A program made the translations under genes and the position numbers. A model generated the notes under the pieces. That model saw only the letters and a list, made by a program, of their open reading frames with translations, did no database searches and was not told the origin of the DNA. Below, piece after piece: positions 26,786-35,547 of a DNA stretch of 64,000 nucleotides (position 1 is the stretch's first letter; each line of letters starts with the position of its first letter). The stretch is from Loktanella sp. D2R18 (lineage in GTDB: Bacteria; Pseudomonadota; Alphaproteobacteria; Rhodobacterales; Rhodobacteraceae), in the NCBI RefSeq assembly GCF_003318235.1, contig NZ_QOCG01000030.1, positions 588,580 to 652,579 on the forward strand. The letters run 5' to 3'.

Positions 26786-28516
26786 CTATGAATGGGGCTC
26801 CACCTGAACCACATCTGAATTGCTTTGCGGCGGCATCCAAAGTGCTGGCGGGATAGGCAAGCGGTAATGCCTACAGGCCGTCAAGAAAAGTGGAACCAGT
26901 CCTCGTTTCATTGCTGTCATTTCAAAAATTGCCCCACACTCCTTGATTGCTAGGTTCAAGGCATCTGCTATCTCCGCATGTCCACTTGCTGGCGACAAAT
27001 CAGTCACGCAAATCCCATGGTAGGTATCCCCACGCCAGATTTTCTGATCCGTGTCTTCATCGGGGAACCACGCCTGATGTGTGCAGTCGGGTATTTTCTG
27101 TGAAAGTCGGCTGGAGAACTCTTCAATGAAACCTTGTTCAGCGCCAAACTGAAGCCAAACGAACAGGTAGGGATACAGGACGCTGCCAACACAAGCCTCA
27201 GCACGATATTCCTGTTCATTACTCGCAGGATGAGCAAGCAGATCGTTGTAGTCGCGAAAACACGTTGGGTAACTGGCATTGGTTAGAAGCGCGAACGATG
27301 TGTTCTCAGCCATGGCATGAAACCATGGCATAAATCGCCTGCCTGACGATGTTTGTTGAGCAAGATACATGACCAAGGCTGCCTCGATCATGTGATCGTC
27401 CTTGAACGGAGACCCCAAAGTCGGATTGTTGTTGATCAGGGCCACCAACATATCGAGCATTTTCTTTGTCTGCTCGTTCAGACTGCGAGCGAACTCGGGG
27501 TTCGCCTCCGAGAGAGCTTTCCCGAACAAGTCTGTCCAGATTGCGCGGGTGGTCACACGGCCAAGCAAGTCGAACATCGCAAGATTGGCATCGACCGCTT
27601 CTCGCGACTTCACCGAAACCGTTAGGGCATGAAGCGTCTCGGCATGAGGATACAGTACTTTCTCAAAATATATCTCGGACATCATCAAATAGAGCCGGAC
27701 GTACTGATCTAGAATTTCCGTCAGAGCGACTTGATGTTTGGTGGGCTTCGTCTTGACTGGTTCTTCTCGCATTGCATCCCAGCAGAAAAGCAAGCCCAAT
27801 TCAGATATCCGATAAACGACATCGAGGCTCTTTGCTTCAACGGCCCAGGCGCTAATCGCGTGGAGGCAAATATACGCCTGCCTGAGCCTCAATAGGCGCT
27901 CTTTGTCTTTCATGTCCTCTTGTGGGAGAATGATGGCGACTAAACTTCTGGTATACTCGTAGCAGGCCTCCGGCTCATTCACCATTGCCAAGGCTTTCTG
28001 GAAGTGCCTACGCGCTGCTTCGTCCAGCAGTTCCCGAGCGAGCAAAGATTTTTCCATAAATCCAGCAAGCCGGTCCCCATTCCAAAGCTCAAAATGAACT
28101 TCGTTAGTCGCGTTCTTCCGAGTGAACCCAGCCCAGTTACCTTCAACCGTTTCCTTAAGTTCACCGCCCATGCAGAGGCAGATTTTGATTGGTAAACTCT
28201 GGTGCTCTTTTGCAATCCTTGAACCGATATAGACGTCTAGAATTTCTTGTAGCTCCGGGCGCACTGATTGCGGGCCAGCGTCCCAATCAGTACGGCCTAC
28301 GTCTCCTGCTTTGACGCAAAGCAGGTAAAGGTACTTCTGGTCGTCATCTGGCAAGCGTCCTACAGCAGCAATGTCAACTCCATCTTGGCGGGTCCCGATC
28401 ATTGGAGTCTTCACAACCTGCAAACCCATCGCCGATAGCAGGTTTGGTAGCAGTGCTTTGTCGAGATCACCCCGCTCTTTAAGAGACGACAAGTATTCTT
28501 TAAGTATTAGTTTCAT
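26786..28516 (-). CDS. Uncharacterised protein with N-terminal PD-(D/E)XK-like domain (gene 2 of a coupled pair)
   Basis: 576 residues, family not recognised. Residues 20-80 read like an Mrr-type endonuclease fold: LSAMGLQVVKTPMIGTRQDG, then DGVDIAAVG (likely catalytic Asp around residue 47), then YLYLLCVKAGDVGR, where CxK replaces the usual E/QxK. The rest (about 170-576) is alpha-helical without repeats that I can define. Start ATG 28516 overlaps the stop of the 580-residue gene (ATGA), so the two are translated together. Placement in transposon cargo and the nuclease-like head suggest an anti-phage effector; this is inference. Confidence 0.55.
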   Translation of the reverse strand: MKLILKEYLSSLKERGDLDKALLPNLLSAMGLQVVKTPMIGTRQDGVDIAAVGRLPDDDQKYLYLLCVKAGDVGRTDWDAGPQSVRPELQEILDVYIGSRIAKEHQSLPIKICLCMGGELKETVEGNWAGFTRKNATNEVHFELWNGDRLAGFMEKSLLARELLDEAARRHFQKALAMVNEPEACYEYTRSLVAIILPQEDMKDKERLLRLRQAYICLHAISAWAVEAKSLDVVYRISELGLLFCWDAMREEPVKTKPTKHQVALTEILDQYVRLYLMMSEIYFEKVLYPHAETLHALTVSVKSREAVDANLAMFDLLGRVTTRAIWTDLFGKALSEANPEFARSLNEQTKKMLDMLVALINNNPTLGSPFKDDHMIEAALVMYLAQQTSSGRRFMPWFHAMAENTSFALLTNASYPTCFRDYNDLLAHPASNEQEYRAEACVGSVLYPYLFVWLQFGAEQGFIEEFSSRLSQKIPDCTHQAWFPDEDTDQKIWRGDTYHGICVTDLSPASGHAEIADALNLAIKECGAIFEMTAMKRGLVPLFLTACRHYRLPIPPALWMPPQSNSDVVQVEPHS

Positions 28517-30255
28517 TGGGTTTTCCTCTGCTCGATCCTACAAACGACGAGCAGACCATTGAAACCAACCGGGTCGACTACGGACAAACGCGGAAACTCA
28601 AAACTATAGGAGTGTTCGCTGAGCGGGGTGATGTTCGGAAACTTTTTGCCGTCACCACCAGTCACCAGACTAAAGCTCTTGCGTCCATAGAGCATCGTAG
28701 CAGTGTGAAACATATCGCCAAAGACCGACATCTTTCGCGCTTGCTTTTGGATATCTGTGTTCCTCTGGTGATCCTTGATCGCAGCCGCCCGCCTCGCCTC
28801 GTTTGAAGGCTCAAGTTCGCTTAGGTCTTGCGCCTGTTCCAGCCCCTCAATGTATGCTGCGTGCTTCGCCATCAGCTCTTGAGACGCCTTAGCCACAGTC
28901 GGGGAAGCACTAGATGCTTGTTGCCCAAGATACGGCCTAAGCTCACTAGAGTAGCTAAGAAGAAGCGGTTTCCAAAGAAGTTCTTCGATCTCAGGGACAG
29001 CATCTGGATGCCCATGTTCTATTAAGCTTAGCAGAATTGACGCTGCAGTGACCTCATGCAGCCAAAGGAAGCCGATACATTTTCGGGCTAGAAAGACTTG
29101 ATCTACCGCTTCTGAAGGTAGGTCTTGCGGCAGGAGAGATAGCGCTGCTCCCTTATCTCCGCCGCTGACCATTTCAGCCAAGAAGCTGCACAAGGAGAAG
29201 TCGCCAGAATAAAGCCAGCGTGCGAAAAGATATGAAGCGTTTGCAGGTTCTTCCCAAACCCATTCGCAAAAGCTATGAAACTGCTTGCTTTTCACTGGCT
29301 GCTCAAAGTGCGGAACCATAGCCTCCATGAATGCGACCACCTCCTTGAATGACCATCGGACATCTTTCCAAGTTAGGGCGCTTTCTATCCAGTGGCTTGC
29401 GGTCTCGAAGCCGGAGGATATGCTTTGTGATCTACTCAATACCGCACTGATAGTTTTGCCTGTAGATGCATTCTTGTGATAGAAAAGCATCGCACACAGG
29501 CGCACCAAGTCTTCATCTGATGGCTTGGCGAGAAGGGACATGAGCACTTCGTCTTGCCGATACTTCTTCTTGTCCGTCTCTTTGTCCCAAATGCGAAAAA
29601 CGGCCTCAATAGCTGCATTTCGCGCATCACCAGAAGAAGAACTTAGAATTTCCGACAAGCAAGCATCTATGCCAGTTTGGTCATCCTGTGATGTCAAGTT
29701 CTTGAGCCTTCCTAAGGCGCGAAATCCAATGGATCGAATTTCTGCTCTGCTGTCCGCTAGGAAATCTACCAAGCGCCCAAAATCATTGAGGCCTTGTAGG
29801 GCGAACACACAGGAGCGTTGGCAATTCTCTTGGCCGTCTTTTGCGCCTTTCATAATTCGTATGGCTTGCGAGGGATGTTTTTCGCACCAACGAACGAATG
29901 ATACAAACGGTGTGTTAGAAGCTCCGTCGTTACCGGCTTTCTCGACCAGACACTCGGCAAACTGCTGCACAGCGGGGTAGTCATCCACCACGTGCTCAAT
30001 TGCGTCAGACAACGCTCCGAAAATCATCCAAAATTCATTGTGCTCAAGCCGTCGTATGGCCGCAAGGTTGTCGTTCGAGAGCAGAGTGATCTCACCCGAG
30101 TTGTGCAGTTCAGCTAAAAAACCGCCTAATTCACGCTTTCTGTCTTTGTATTCGAGGTCGAGAATTACGGGGATAAGGCGTCTGGCGGCGTCGCCTTCGA
30201 TAATCAGTTGAGCTAATTTGCTTTCGTCCGTCACTCTGCCAGCCTCGTTCATCAT
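28513..30255 (-). CDS. Uncharacterised large helical (HEAT-like) protein (gene 1 of a coupled pair)
   Basis: 580 residues, family not recognised. Almost wholly alpha-helical. Stretches such as FGRLVDFLADSRAEIRSIGF followed by RALGRLKNL, and ARNAAIEAVFRIWDKE, have the spacing of HEAT/ARM-type repeats over about residues 130-260. A C-terminal region from about 480 (AIKDHQRNTDIQKQARKMSV) changes to a beta-rich end. No enzymatic motif is visible. It could be a sensor or scaffold for the nuclease-like partner encoded immediately downstream with a 4-bp overlap. A membrane HTH regulator lies 135 bp upstream in the same direction. Confidence 0.5.
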   Translation of the reverse strand: MMNEAGRVTDESKLAQLIIEGDAARRLIPVILDLEYKDRKRELGGFLAELHNSGEITLLSNDNLAAIRRLEHNEFWMIFGALSDAIEHVVDDYPAVQQFAECLVEKAGNDGASNTPFVSFVRWCEKHPSQAIRIMKGAKDGQENCQRSCVFALQGLNDFGRLVDFLADSRAEIRSIGFRALGRLKNLTSQDDQTGIDACLSEILSSSSGDARNAAIEAVFRIWDKETDKKKYRQDEVLMSLLAKPSDEDLVRLCAMLFYHKNASTGKTISAVLSRSQSISSGFETASHWIESALTWKDVRWSFKEVVAFMEAMVPHFEQPVKSKQFHSFCEWVWEEPANASYLFARWLYSGDFSLCSFLAEMVSGGDKGAALSLLPQDLPSEAVDQVFLARKCIGFLWLHEVTAASILLSLIEHGHPDAVPEIEELLWKPLLLSYSSELRPYLGQQASSASPTVAKASQELMAKHAAYIEGLEQAQDLSELEPSNEARRAAAIKDHQRNTDIQKQARKMSVFGDMFHTATMLYGRKSFSLVTGGDGKKFPNITPLSEHSYSFEFPRLSVVDPVGFNGLLVVCRIEQRKTQ

Positions 30256-30390
30256 TACATTCTTTGCACAACCATACCGCGCAGGCCAATCGTTGAAAAC
30301 TACCGCCTCTCAAGGAGGTATAGGTAATTTGCACAACAACTGTCTCGACTTTGCAACCGCAGCGAAGGTCTGCTCTCCCGCCCCCCAGGT

Positions 30391-30999
30391 TCAAGTTCTA
30401 TGGCTGACCTGTGCCCGTATTCCCCATGGAAAGCTCTGAGCGACTGGGACAAACAGTGCGATTATTGTCAAGAACGCGACTACTAATGAGACGTCTCTGA
30501 AGAGGCTTGGTTCTTGTGCCACAAGGGAGGTGGAGCGTCTAAGCTGTTCAATTGCGAAAACCAACGCAGCTATCGAGAAAGCGATGTGAATAGCATCATC
30601 GACCATCAGTCGCATCGGCGAATACAGCTCGTTTCTCATCGCTATGTACCGTTTCCGCACCCGCTGTATTTTGACGTAAATGGATCCTGTAGGCAGCGCC
30701 GCATTCGTGTCGTTCAATTGTAGGAGCAGCTTGGGTTCTTGTTCAGGATCGTGAGGGACGGGGTTCAAGCCAGTGGTCCTAAAAACGGCTCTTGCAAAAC
30801 TAGGTGGCATTTCCGTTCTAGCGTTTTCGTAGTTGGCGAGGGTGCTCATTGAAATACCTAGTTCGGTTGCAAATTCCTTCTGGGTCTTTCCAAGGCGTCG
30901 CCGAATAATCCGTAGGCGGACTCCATCGTTGTGATGTGCCTTCGATTCTCTCGGACAACGCTCTGCGGTGCCTATTTGTTGTCTTCGGGATCGTTTCAT
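30391..30999 (-). CDS. XRE-type HTH regulator with C-terminal membrane helices
   Basis: About 202 residues. LRIIRRRLGKTQKEFATELG and ISMSTLANYENART form an XRE/lambda-repressor HTH (residues about 28-75). A basic linker follows, then two hydrophobic helices (around IHIAFSIAALVFAIEQL and VSLVVAFLTIIALFVPVA), so the regulator is probably tethered to the inner membrane. The ATG at 30999 was used; a GTG at 31017 is possible. It points toward the 580/576-residue pair and may control it. Direct membrane-to-DNA signalling is inference from the architecture. Confidence 0.65.
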   Translation of the reverse strand: MKRSRRQQIGTAERCPRESKAHHNDGVRLRIIRRRLGKTQKEFATELGISMSTLANYENARTEMPPSFARAVFRTTGLNPVPHDPEQEPKLLLQLNDTNAALPTGSIYVKIQRVRKRYIAMRNELYSPMRLMVDDAIHIAFSIAALVFAIEQLRRSTSLVAQEPSLFRDVSLVVAFLTIIALFVPVAQSFPWGIRAQVSHRT

Positions 31000-31252
31000 G
31001 GTCGTCGTTTTCGTCACTAATTGCGCTGTCGCAGAATTTTTTGTGGTTCCTTAACTGCGAACCTATCAAGTCGATGCCGCTGAAATCAAACAGGCAATCG
31101 GGAAAATCTACAAATTGTTGTGCATGGCGTTTACGTACCCTCAAAATGTTGAGGCTGCGCGAACGGCTGACAGCCCTTGCCTGCAGCCACTTTACACGCA
31201 AACCTCGCTGAAACTTGGTCTCTCTGAAGATCATTAGCGATTGGACTTCTGC
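31000..31252. other. Intergenic region between two divergent HTH genes
   Basis: About 250 bp separating the membrane HTH gene (leftward) and the small Ner-like HTH gene (rightward). It should contain both promoters. I see no clear operator palindrome or RNA. Confidence 0.4.
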
Positions 31253-31486
31253 ATGAGCAAACACGATCAAAAGGCGTTTGCCGCCCATGAAAGGTTAAAA
31301 ATGGCGCTTCGTCTGAAGGGTACATCGCTTGCGCAGATTGCAAGGGAGGTAGGCGTGTCGCGAACCACGATGTCGCTTGTCGGTCTACGGAAAATGAGCG
31401 TGCCACGGGTTGAGCGTGCTATCGCCGAGGTGCTCGATCAGCCGGTCGACGAACTTTTCTCACCCATATCCAAGGAGGATGAATAA
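31253..31486 (+). CDS. Small Ner/Nlp-like DNA-binding protein
   Basis: 77 residues. RLKMALRLKGTSLAQIAREV and GVSRTTMSLVGLRKMSVPRV fit the HTH of the Mu Ner / Nlp family, including the -PRVERAIAEVL helix that follows. Such proteins are short repressors of transposable phages and elements. It lies upstream of the transposition operon in the same orientation, with two hairpins between them, and could repress tnsA-tniQ expression. Start ATG 31253 (MSKHDQKAF) is preferred over 31241. Confidence 0.7.
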   Translation: MSKHDQKAFAAHERLKMALRLKGTSLAQIAREVGVSRTTMSLVGLRKMSVPRVERAIAEVLDQPVDELFSPISKEDE

Positions 31487-31503
31487 TGAGCCCATAGACA
31501 GCA

Positions 31504-31572
31504 AAGGCCTCGAAGGAAGCTGAAGACTTCCGACAAGGCCTTAGGTGCAAGAGTTTGTCGCCCTTCGCACCT
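31504..31572 (+). promoter_or_regulatory. Two consecutive stem-loops in front of tnsA
   Basis: AAGGCCT (31504-31510) pairs with AGGCCTT (31536-31542), and inside it GGAAG (31515-31519) pairs with CTTCC (31527-31531). A second hairpin follows at once, AGGTGC (31543-31548) with GCACCT (31567-31572). They lie 80-160 bp upstream of the transposition operon and may be a terminator/attenuator protecting it from readthrough. Confidence 0.5.
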
Positions 31573-31660
31573 CCTTCATGACCCAAATTCCGAGACCCGT
31601 CAACTCTGCAGAGCGCTTCTGTGGGCGGGTCCCGCTTGTCTTAAACATCAAGGAGTGCCG

Positions 31661-32398
31661 TTGGCGTCGGGAGAACCGGCTGCCCTGGCAAGAAACATGA
31701 CTTCATTTTTTGACGACGATTTCTATCGTCCGCCTGCGCCGACAACGGCTGGGTTAATGTTCCCTGCGCGGTCGAAGCAGACTGTACGTGGTTTCACATT
31801 GGCGAAGACGCCAGCAGAGCAGCATTGGCGGCAGATCATCAGTGCCAGCCAAGGAGAACGCGAAACCTGCCTCCTGACGCTGGCGATGCCAAACCTTTGG
31901 AACCTATTCGATCAACCGAAACCAGTCAGCTTCGTCGAAATCGATGGCAGGCAGCGAACTCACCGGTTTGATTATCTCGCTGAGTTCAGAGGCGGAAAAC
32001 GTGTCGCGATCGCGGTCAAACCATTTGAACGCGCGAAAAAACTGAACTTCAAAGCTTCGCTTAGGGCGATCAAACGCGATCTACCTGTTGGCTTCGCCGA
32101 TAAGGTCGTTTTGGTCACAGAGCGCGAACGGCATCGCGTCGAAGTTCAGAATGCAGAGCTCTTGAACTTCTTTCGACGGTGCCCGGACACCGAAGCGGAT
32201 AGCGTCATTTCTGACCTTACAAACCGGCTATTTGGCGAAATCTCTCTGACAGAGTTGATCAGCAAGTCTGGCTTGGGTGCACGGGCCTTCAGAGCAGCCT
32301 TTCGCGCAATCTACGCTGGAAGTCTCATTGCCAACACGCGTGAGCTGATCACTAACAACTCAATTGTAGCGCCCAGTGGAGAAAACCATGAAGCATGA
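31661..32398 (+). CDS. tnsA: TnsA-like transposon endonuclease
   Basis: About 245 residues. In Tn7, TnsA cuts the 5' strands at transposon ends with a restriction-enzyme-like E-D-K active site. Here Glu53 (in TPAEQHWRQI), Asp104 (in HRFDYLAEF) and Lys120 (in VAIAVKPF) follow almost the same spacing as TnsA E63, D114 and K132, with AVK in place of QxK. A helical C-terminus (TELISKSGLGARAFRAAFRA) may contact the partner proteins. TTG 31661 is chosen because AAGGAG lies 5 nt upstream; ATG 31697 is the alternative. Its 3' end overlaps tnsB by 11 bp. Confidence 0.72.
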   Translation: MASGEPAALARNMTSFFDDDFYRPPAPTTAGLMFPARSKQTVRGFTLAKTPAEQHWRQIISASQGERETCLLTLAMPNLWNLFDQPKPVSFVEIDGRQRTHRFDYLAEFRGGKRVAIAVKPFERAKKLNFKASLRAIKRDLPVGFADKVVLVTERERHRVEVQNAELLNFFRRCPDTEADSVISDLTNRLFGEISLTELISKSGLGARAFRAAFRAIYAGSLIANTRELITNNSIVAPSGENHEA

Positions 32399-34601
32399 AC
32401 CAATCCGTCTTGGCGTGACCACTTGTGATGCGATCATCGCAAACGGCGAACTGCATGCAATCACGAAAGTGACGTCGCTATTCGTGGAAATAAAGTACCT
32501 TCGCGGCGATCGAGAGCCAATCTCGCTCACACACGCAGAGCTTGCCGAATTGATTAACGGAGGCCAGTTTTCGATCCAGTATGGCTATTTTGAAAGTCGC
32601 CAAGTTGCGAGACGTGCCATTGCTGGGCGCTCGCTGATGACGCGCATTTCGATCAAAGCCCAGCTGGATGCCTTTTGGAAGGAGTGTTGGGCGACAACGT
32701 ATCTAGAAATGGAAGCCGAGGGTGCGATTAATCGTTCCTCCAATCGCTGGGATGAATTCCTACCGGAACTTGAACGCCGTGTTACTGAAAAACTCAAGTT
32801 GGGTTTGAAGAAGGCAACGGCTGGTGCCTTCTTTGACAGTATCGCCTTGCGCAGGACGCCAGGAAGGACGTCCATTATGTCTTGGGTTCGAGATTGGGAG
32901 GACGCCAAAGACCCCATGGTCTTTGTTAAGAAATCGATCTTCAACGGCAGCAATGCCAAACGCGTGGGCGCTGAACAAGAAGCCATCATTCAATGGGCCC
33001 TCGAGGGTTACTTGCATCCAAACCAAATTGCTTCGGCGCATGTCCATGAAACTGTGAATATTGAAATCCGCAAGCGCAACAAGGTTCGAGAGTTGAGTGG
33101 CGAAATCCCGTTAAGCGAAGTTTCACAAAGCACAATCGAGCGCCGGATCAAAGAACTTGATCAGTTTGAAGTTCTTGCGGCTCGAAAGGGATTGGCAGTT
33201 GCCAAAAACAAGCTTGGTGCGCATGGCGGGGGTTTAAAACTTGCCGTCCCGCTCAGCCGGATTGAGATGGATGAATGGGAAATTGATCTCATTGCTCTGC
33301 TGAAGAAGGGTGGGTTTGACATAAGCAAAGATAGCGTACGTGATATCGAAACTGGCCGATATTGGGTTTGTGTCGCTTTCGATACGGCCACCCGCAGCAT
33401 AGTTGGCTTGAAGCTGTCGAGAAGTCCGACTGCCGAAGATGCCAAAGCGGTCTTGTGGATGGCCATGCGTGATAAAACTGATCTTGCACGTCAACTTGGC
33501 TGTGAAACGGTATGGAAACAACACGGACACATAGGTCATGTTGCGGTCGACAACGGACCTGCCTTCGTCAATGCAGAGTTTAAAGCGGCTCTTTCAGACC
33601 TCTGTATTGATTACTCGGTGTTGCCCGCTGGCATACCCAAGCTGAGGGGGCACGTGGAACGCGTATTCCTCACCCTTGCAAAACGGCTAATGCCGTATTT
33701 AACGGGGCGAACACACTCCAACCCGAAAGAACGGGGTGACTACCCGGCACAGAAATACGCCGTGCACACGGCGGAGAGCATTATTGAGCTTTTGGTGCGG
33801 TTTACTGTTGATGTGTACCACAACCGCAAACATAGGGGGCTTGAATATGCGACGCCCAACATCGTTTGGGATCGTCTGATCAAGGACTTTGGCTGGTCCC
33901 CGTCGATGAGCAACCATACTCTGCGCCACGTCCTTGGGGTTGCACTATCCCGCGACATCGGACGGCATGGCGTTTTGATGAATGGAGTAAACTACCATTC
34001 AGAACGCTTGGCTAAACACTTCCAGAAATTTGGAAAACAGCATGCAGACGTTCGGATCGACCCCGAAGATATGGGGTACATCTCTGTCTGGTTGGAAAAT
34101 GGCCCGGATAGCGGTTGGTCCACTCTTAATGCGCAAATCGATGGACTTGATGGCGTGTCCTTTGCCGCGTGGGAACAGACCATCTTCGATCTTCGACAGA
34201 ACAATCGGAATGCTGCGTCTCTGACACAAGGTGTTGTTGATCGCGCAATCGAGCGCATCAAAGAAATCGACGCGGAGCAATGTGCGCTGCGACAGCTCGG
34301 GCCAATTGGTGAGACCTACGAACAGATCAAGCGGGCCCAGAAGGAGACCTTCTGGGGGCTCTCTTTGGGTTCGGATCCTCAGTTGGACCCCAAGCCTTTG
34401 GATGATCGCGGGCAAAACAGTCAGGGTCTTCTATCCAACGAAATCGAATACGACCCCAAACCTGAGCAAGAGGAGCGGCCGATCTTGCCCGAAGGACAAG
34501 ACGAACCCATCCCATATTGGCCATCCAGCGATGACCATGACGAACCAGTGAATGACGACAACCCTGCCAAACAGGAGAGCGACGATGACAACCACGAATG
34601 A
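32388..34601 (+). CDS. tnsB: TnsB/TniA-type DDE transposase
   Basis: 737 residues, Mu/retroviral integrase superfamily. The catalytic core contains Asp in RIEMDEWEIDL (about residue 295), Asp in GHVAVDNGPAFVN and Glu in LRGHVERVF with exactly 35 residues between the last two, a DD(35)E triad. N-terminal helical DNA-binding domains precede it, and a Mu-type C-terminal beta-barrel region follows. The tail after about residue 670 is acidic and Pro/Glu-rich (DPKPEQEERPILPEG), where TnsB proteins contact TnsC. ATG 32388 has GGAG 6 nt upstream. It overlaps tnsC by 17 bp. Confidence 0.9.
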   Translation: MKHEPIRLGVTTCDAIIANGELHAITKVTSLFVEIKYLRGDREPISLTHAELAELINGGQFSIQYGYFESRQVARRAIAGRSLMTRISIKAQLDAFWKECWATTYLEMEAEGAINRSSNRWDEFLPELERRVTEKLKLGLKKATAGAFFDSIALRRTPGRTSIMSWVRDWEDAKDPMVFVKKSIFNGSNAKRVGAEQEAIIQWALEGYLHPNQIASAHVHETVNIEIRKRNKVRELSGEIPLSEVSQSTIERRIKELDQFEVLAARKGLAVAKNKLGAHGGGLKLAVPLSRIEMDEWEIDLIALLKKGGFDISKDSVRDIETGRYWVCVAFDTATRSIVGLKLSRSPTAEDAKAVLWMAMRDKTDLARQLGCETVWKQHGHIGHVAVDNGPAFVNAEFKAALSDLCIDYSVLPAGIPKLRGHVERVFLTLAKRLMPYLTGRTHSNPKERGDYPAQKYAVHTAESIIELLVRFTVDVYHNRKHRGLEYATPNIVWDRLIKDFGWSPSMSNHTLRHVLGVALSRDIGRHGVLMNGVNYHSERLAKHFQKFGKQHADVRIDPEDMGYISVWLENGPDSGWSTLNAQIDGLDGVSFAAWEQTIFDLRQNNRNAASLTQGVVDRAIERIKEIDAEQCALRQLGPIGETYEQIKRAQKETFWGLSLGSDPQLDPKPLDDRGQNSQGLLSNEIEYDPKPEQEERPILPEGQDEPIPYWPSSDDHDEPVNDDNPAKQESDDDNHE

Positions 34602-35547
34602 TGAAATCCGGAAAACCATCCAATACCTGCGCTCGACATACCTCGTGACACCATCATACCAAAAGCTGGAAACCCACTTCCAAAGCCTGCTGGAACAACG
34701 CCGTGCAGACATGGCTGACGGCATGATAAATAACGCACGTGGCATTGTTGTGGTGGGGCATTCTGGCAGTGGGAAAACCACTGCCATTCGAGAGCTTATT
34801 CGCAAGAATAGGTCGCTACTGAAGATTGATGCCACGCAAGACCATTGCGAGTTTTTTGGCCTCCAGGTGCCAAGTCCGGCAACCATGAAGTTTGTCGGTG
34901 CGGCGACGCTGCGCGCGCTTGGTTACCCCTATTCAGGCGACAAGCAGGGGCCAGCGATTTGGGATCAGGTCAAGGTACAGCTCAAGTTGAGGCAGACATG
35001 CTTTCTACATCTGGATGAAGCACAGGACTTGGCGCGCTATCAAACCGACAAGGAACGACAGTCCGTCGTCAATACGTTGAAATCCGTTATGGAGAATTCG
35101 TACTGGCCAACGGGGCTTATTCTGTCTGGGATGCCTGATCTCAAGAAGATTGTGAATCAAGACCCGCAGTTGTCACGTCGCCTGTATCCGGTAGAGATCG
35201 GGAGGTTGCACGCGATCCGTGATGTCACGCCAGTGCTGGGCACAATCCAGCAGTATGCGAAAAAGGCGAAGGTCGAAACGCAGTCGTCGGTGCTTGACGA
35301 GGTTTTCGCGCAGCGGCTCATGCACGCGGCGGATTATGAGTTTGGCCTGATGGCTGAGATTACGGTTCAGGCCTTCGCGAAGGTGCTTCTTTGCGATGGT
35401 TTCGATGCAAAGCTAGGAATTCGGCACTTTGCGGATGTGTACTATGACAGAAGTTCTGCGATTGATGCACTCAACCCATTTCTTGCCGAGGACTTTGCGC
35501 GGATCGACTCAAGAAAAATCTTCGAGTTCGATGGAATGGACGCGTGA
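34585..35547 (+). CDS. tnsC: TnsC/TniB-type AAA+ ATPase
   Basis: 320 residues. Walker A is GHSGSGKTT (about residue 54) and Walker B TCFLHLDEAQDLAR (about 140). LILSGMPDLKKIV followed by SRRLYPVEI gives the sensor/arginine-finger region of TniB/TnsC ATPases. In this family the ATPase polymerises on target DNA chosen by TniQ/TnsD and recruits transposase. ATG 34585 is preceded by AGGAGA. The stop overlaps the tniQ start codon by 4 bp. Confidence 0.88.
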   Translation: MTTTNDEIRKTIQYLRSTYLVTPSYQKLETHFQSLLEQRRADMADGMINNARGIVVVGHSGSGKTTAIRELIRKNRSLLKIDATQDHCEFFGLQVPSPATMKFVGAATLRALGYPYSGDKQGPAIWDQVKVQLKLRQTCFLHLDEAQDLARYQTDKERQSVVNTLKSVMENSYWPTGLILSGMPDLKKIVNQDPQLSRRLYPVEIGRLHAIRDVTPVLGTIQQYAKKAKVETQSSVLDEVFAQRLMHAADYEFGLMAEITVQAFAKVLLCDGFDAKLGIRHFADVYYDRSSAIDALNPFLAEDFARIDSRKIFEFDGMDA

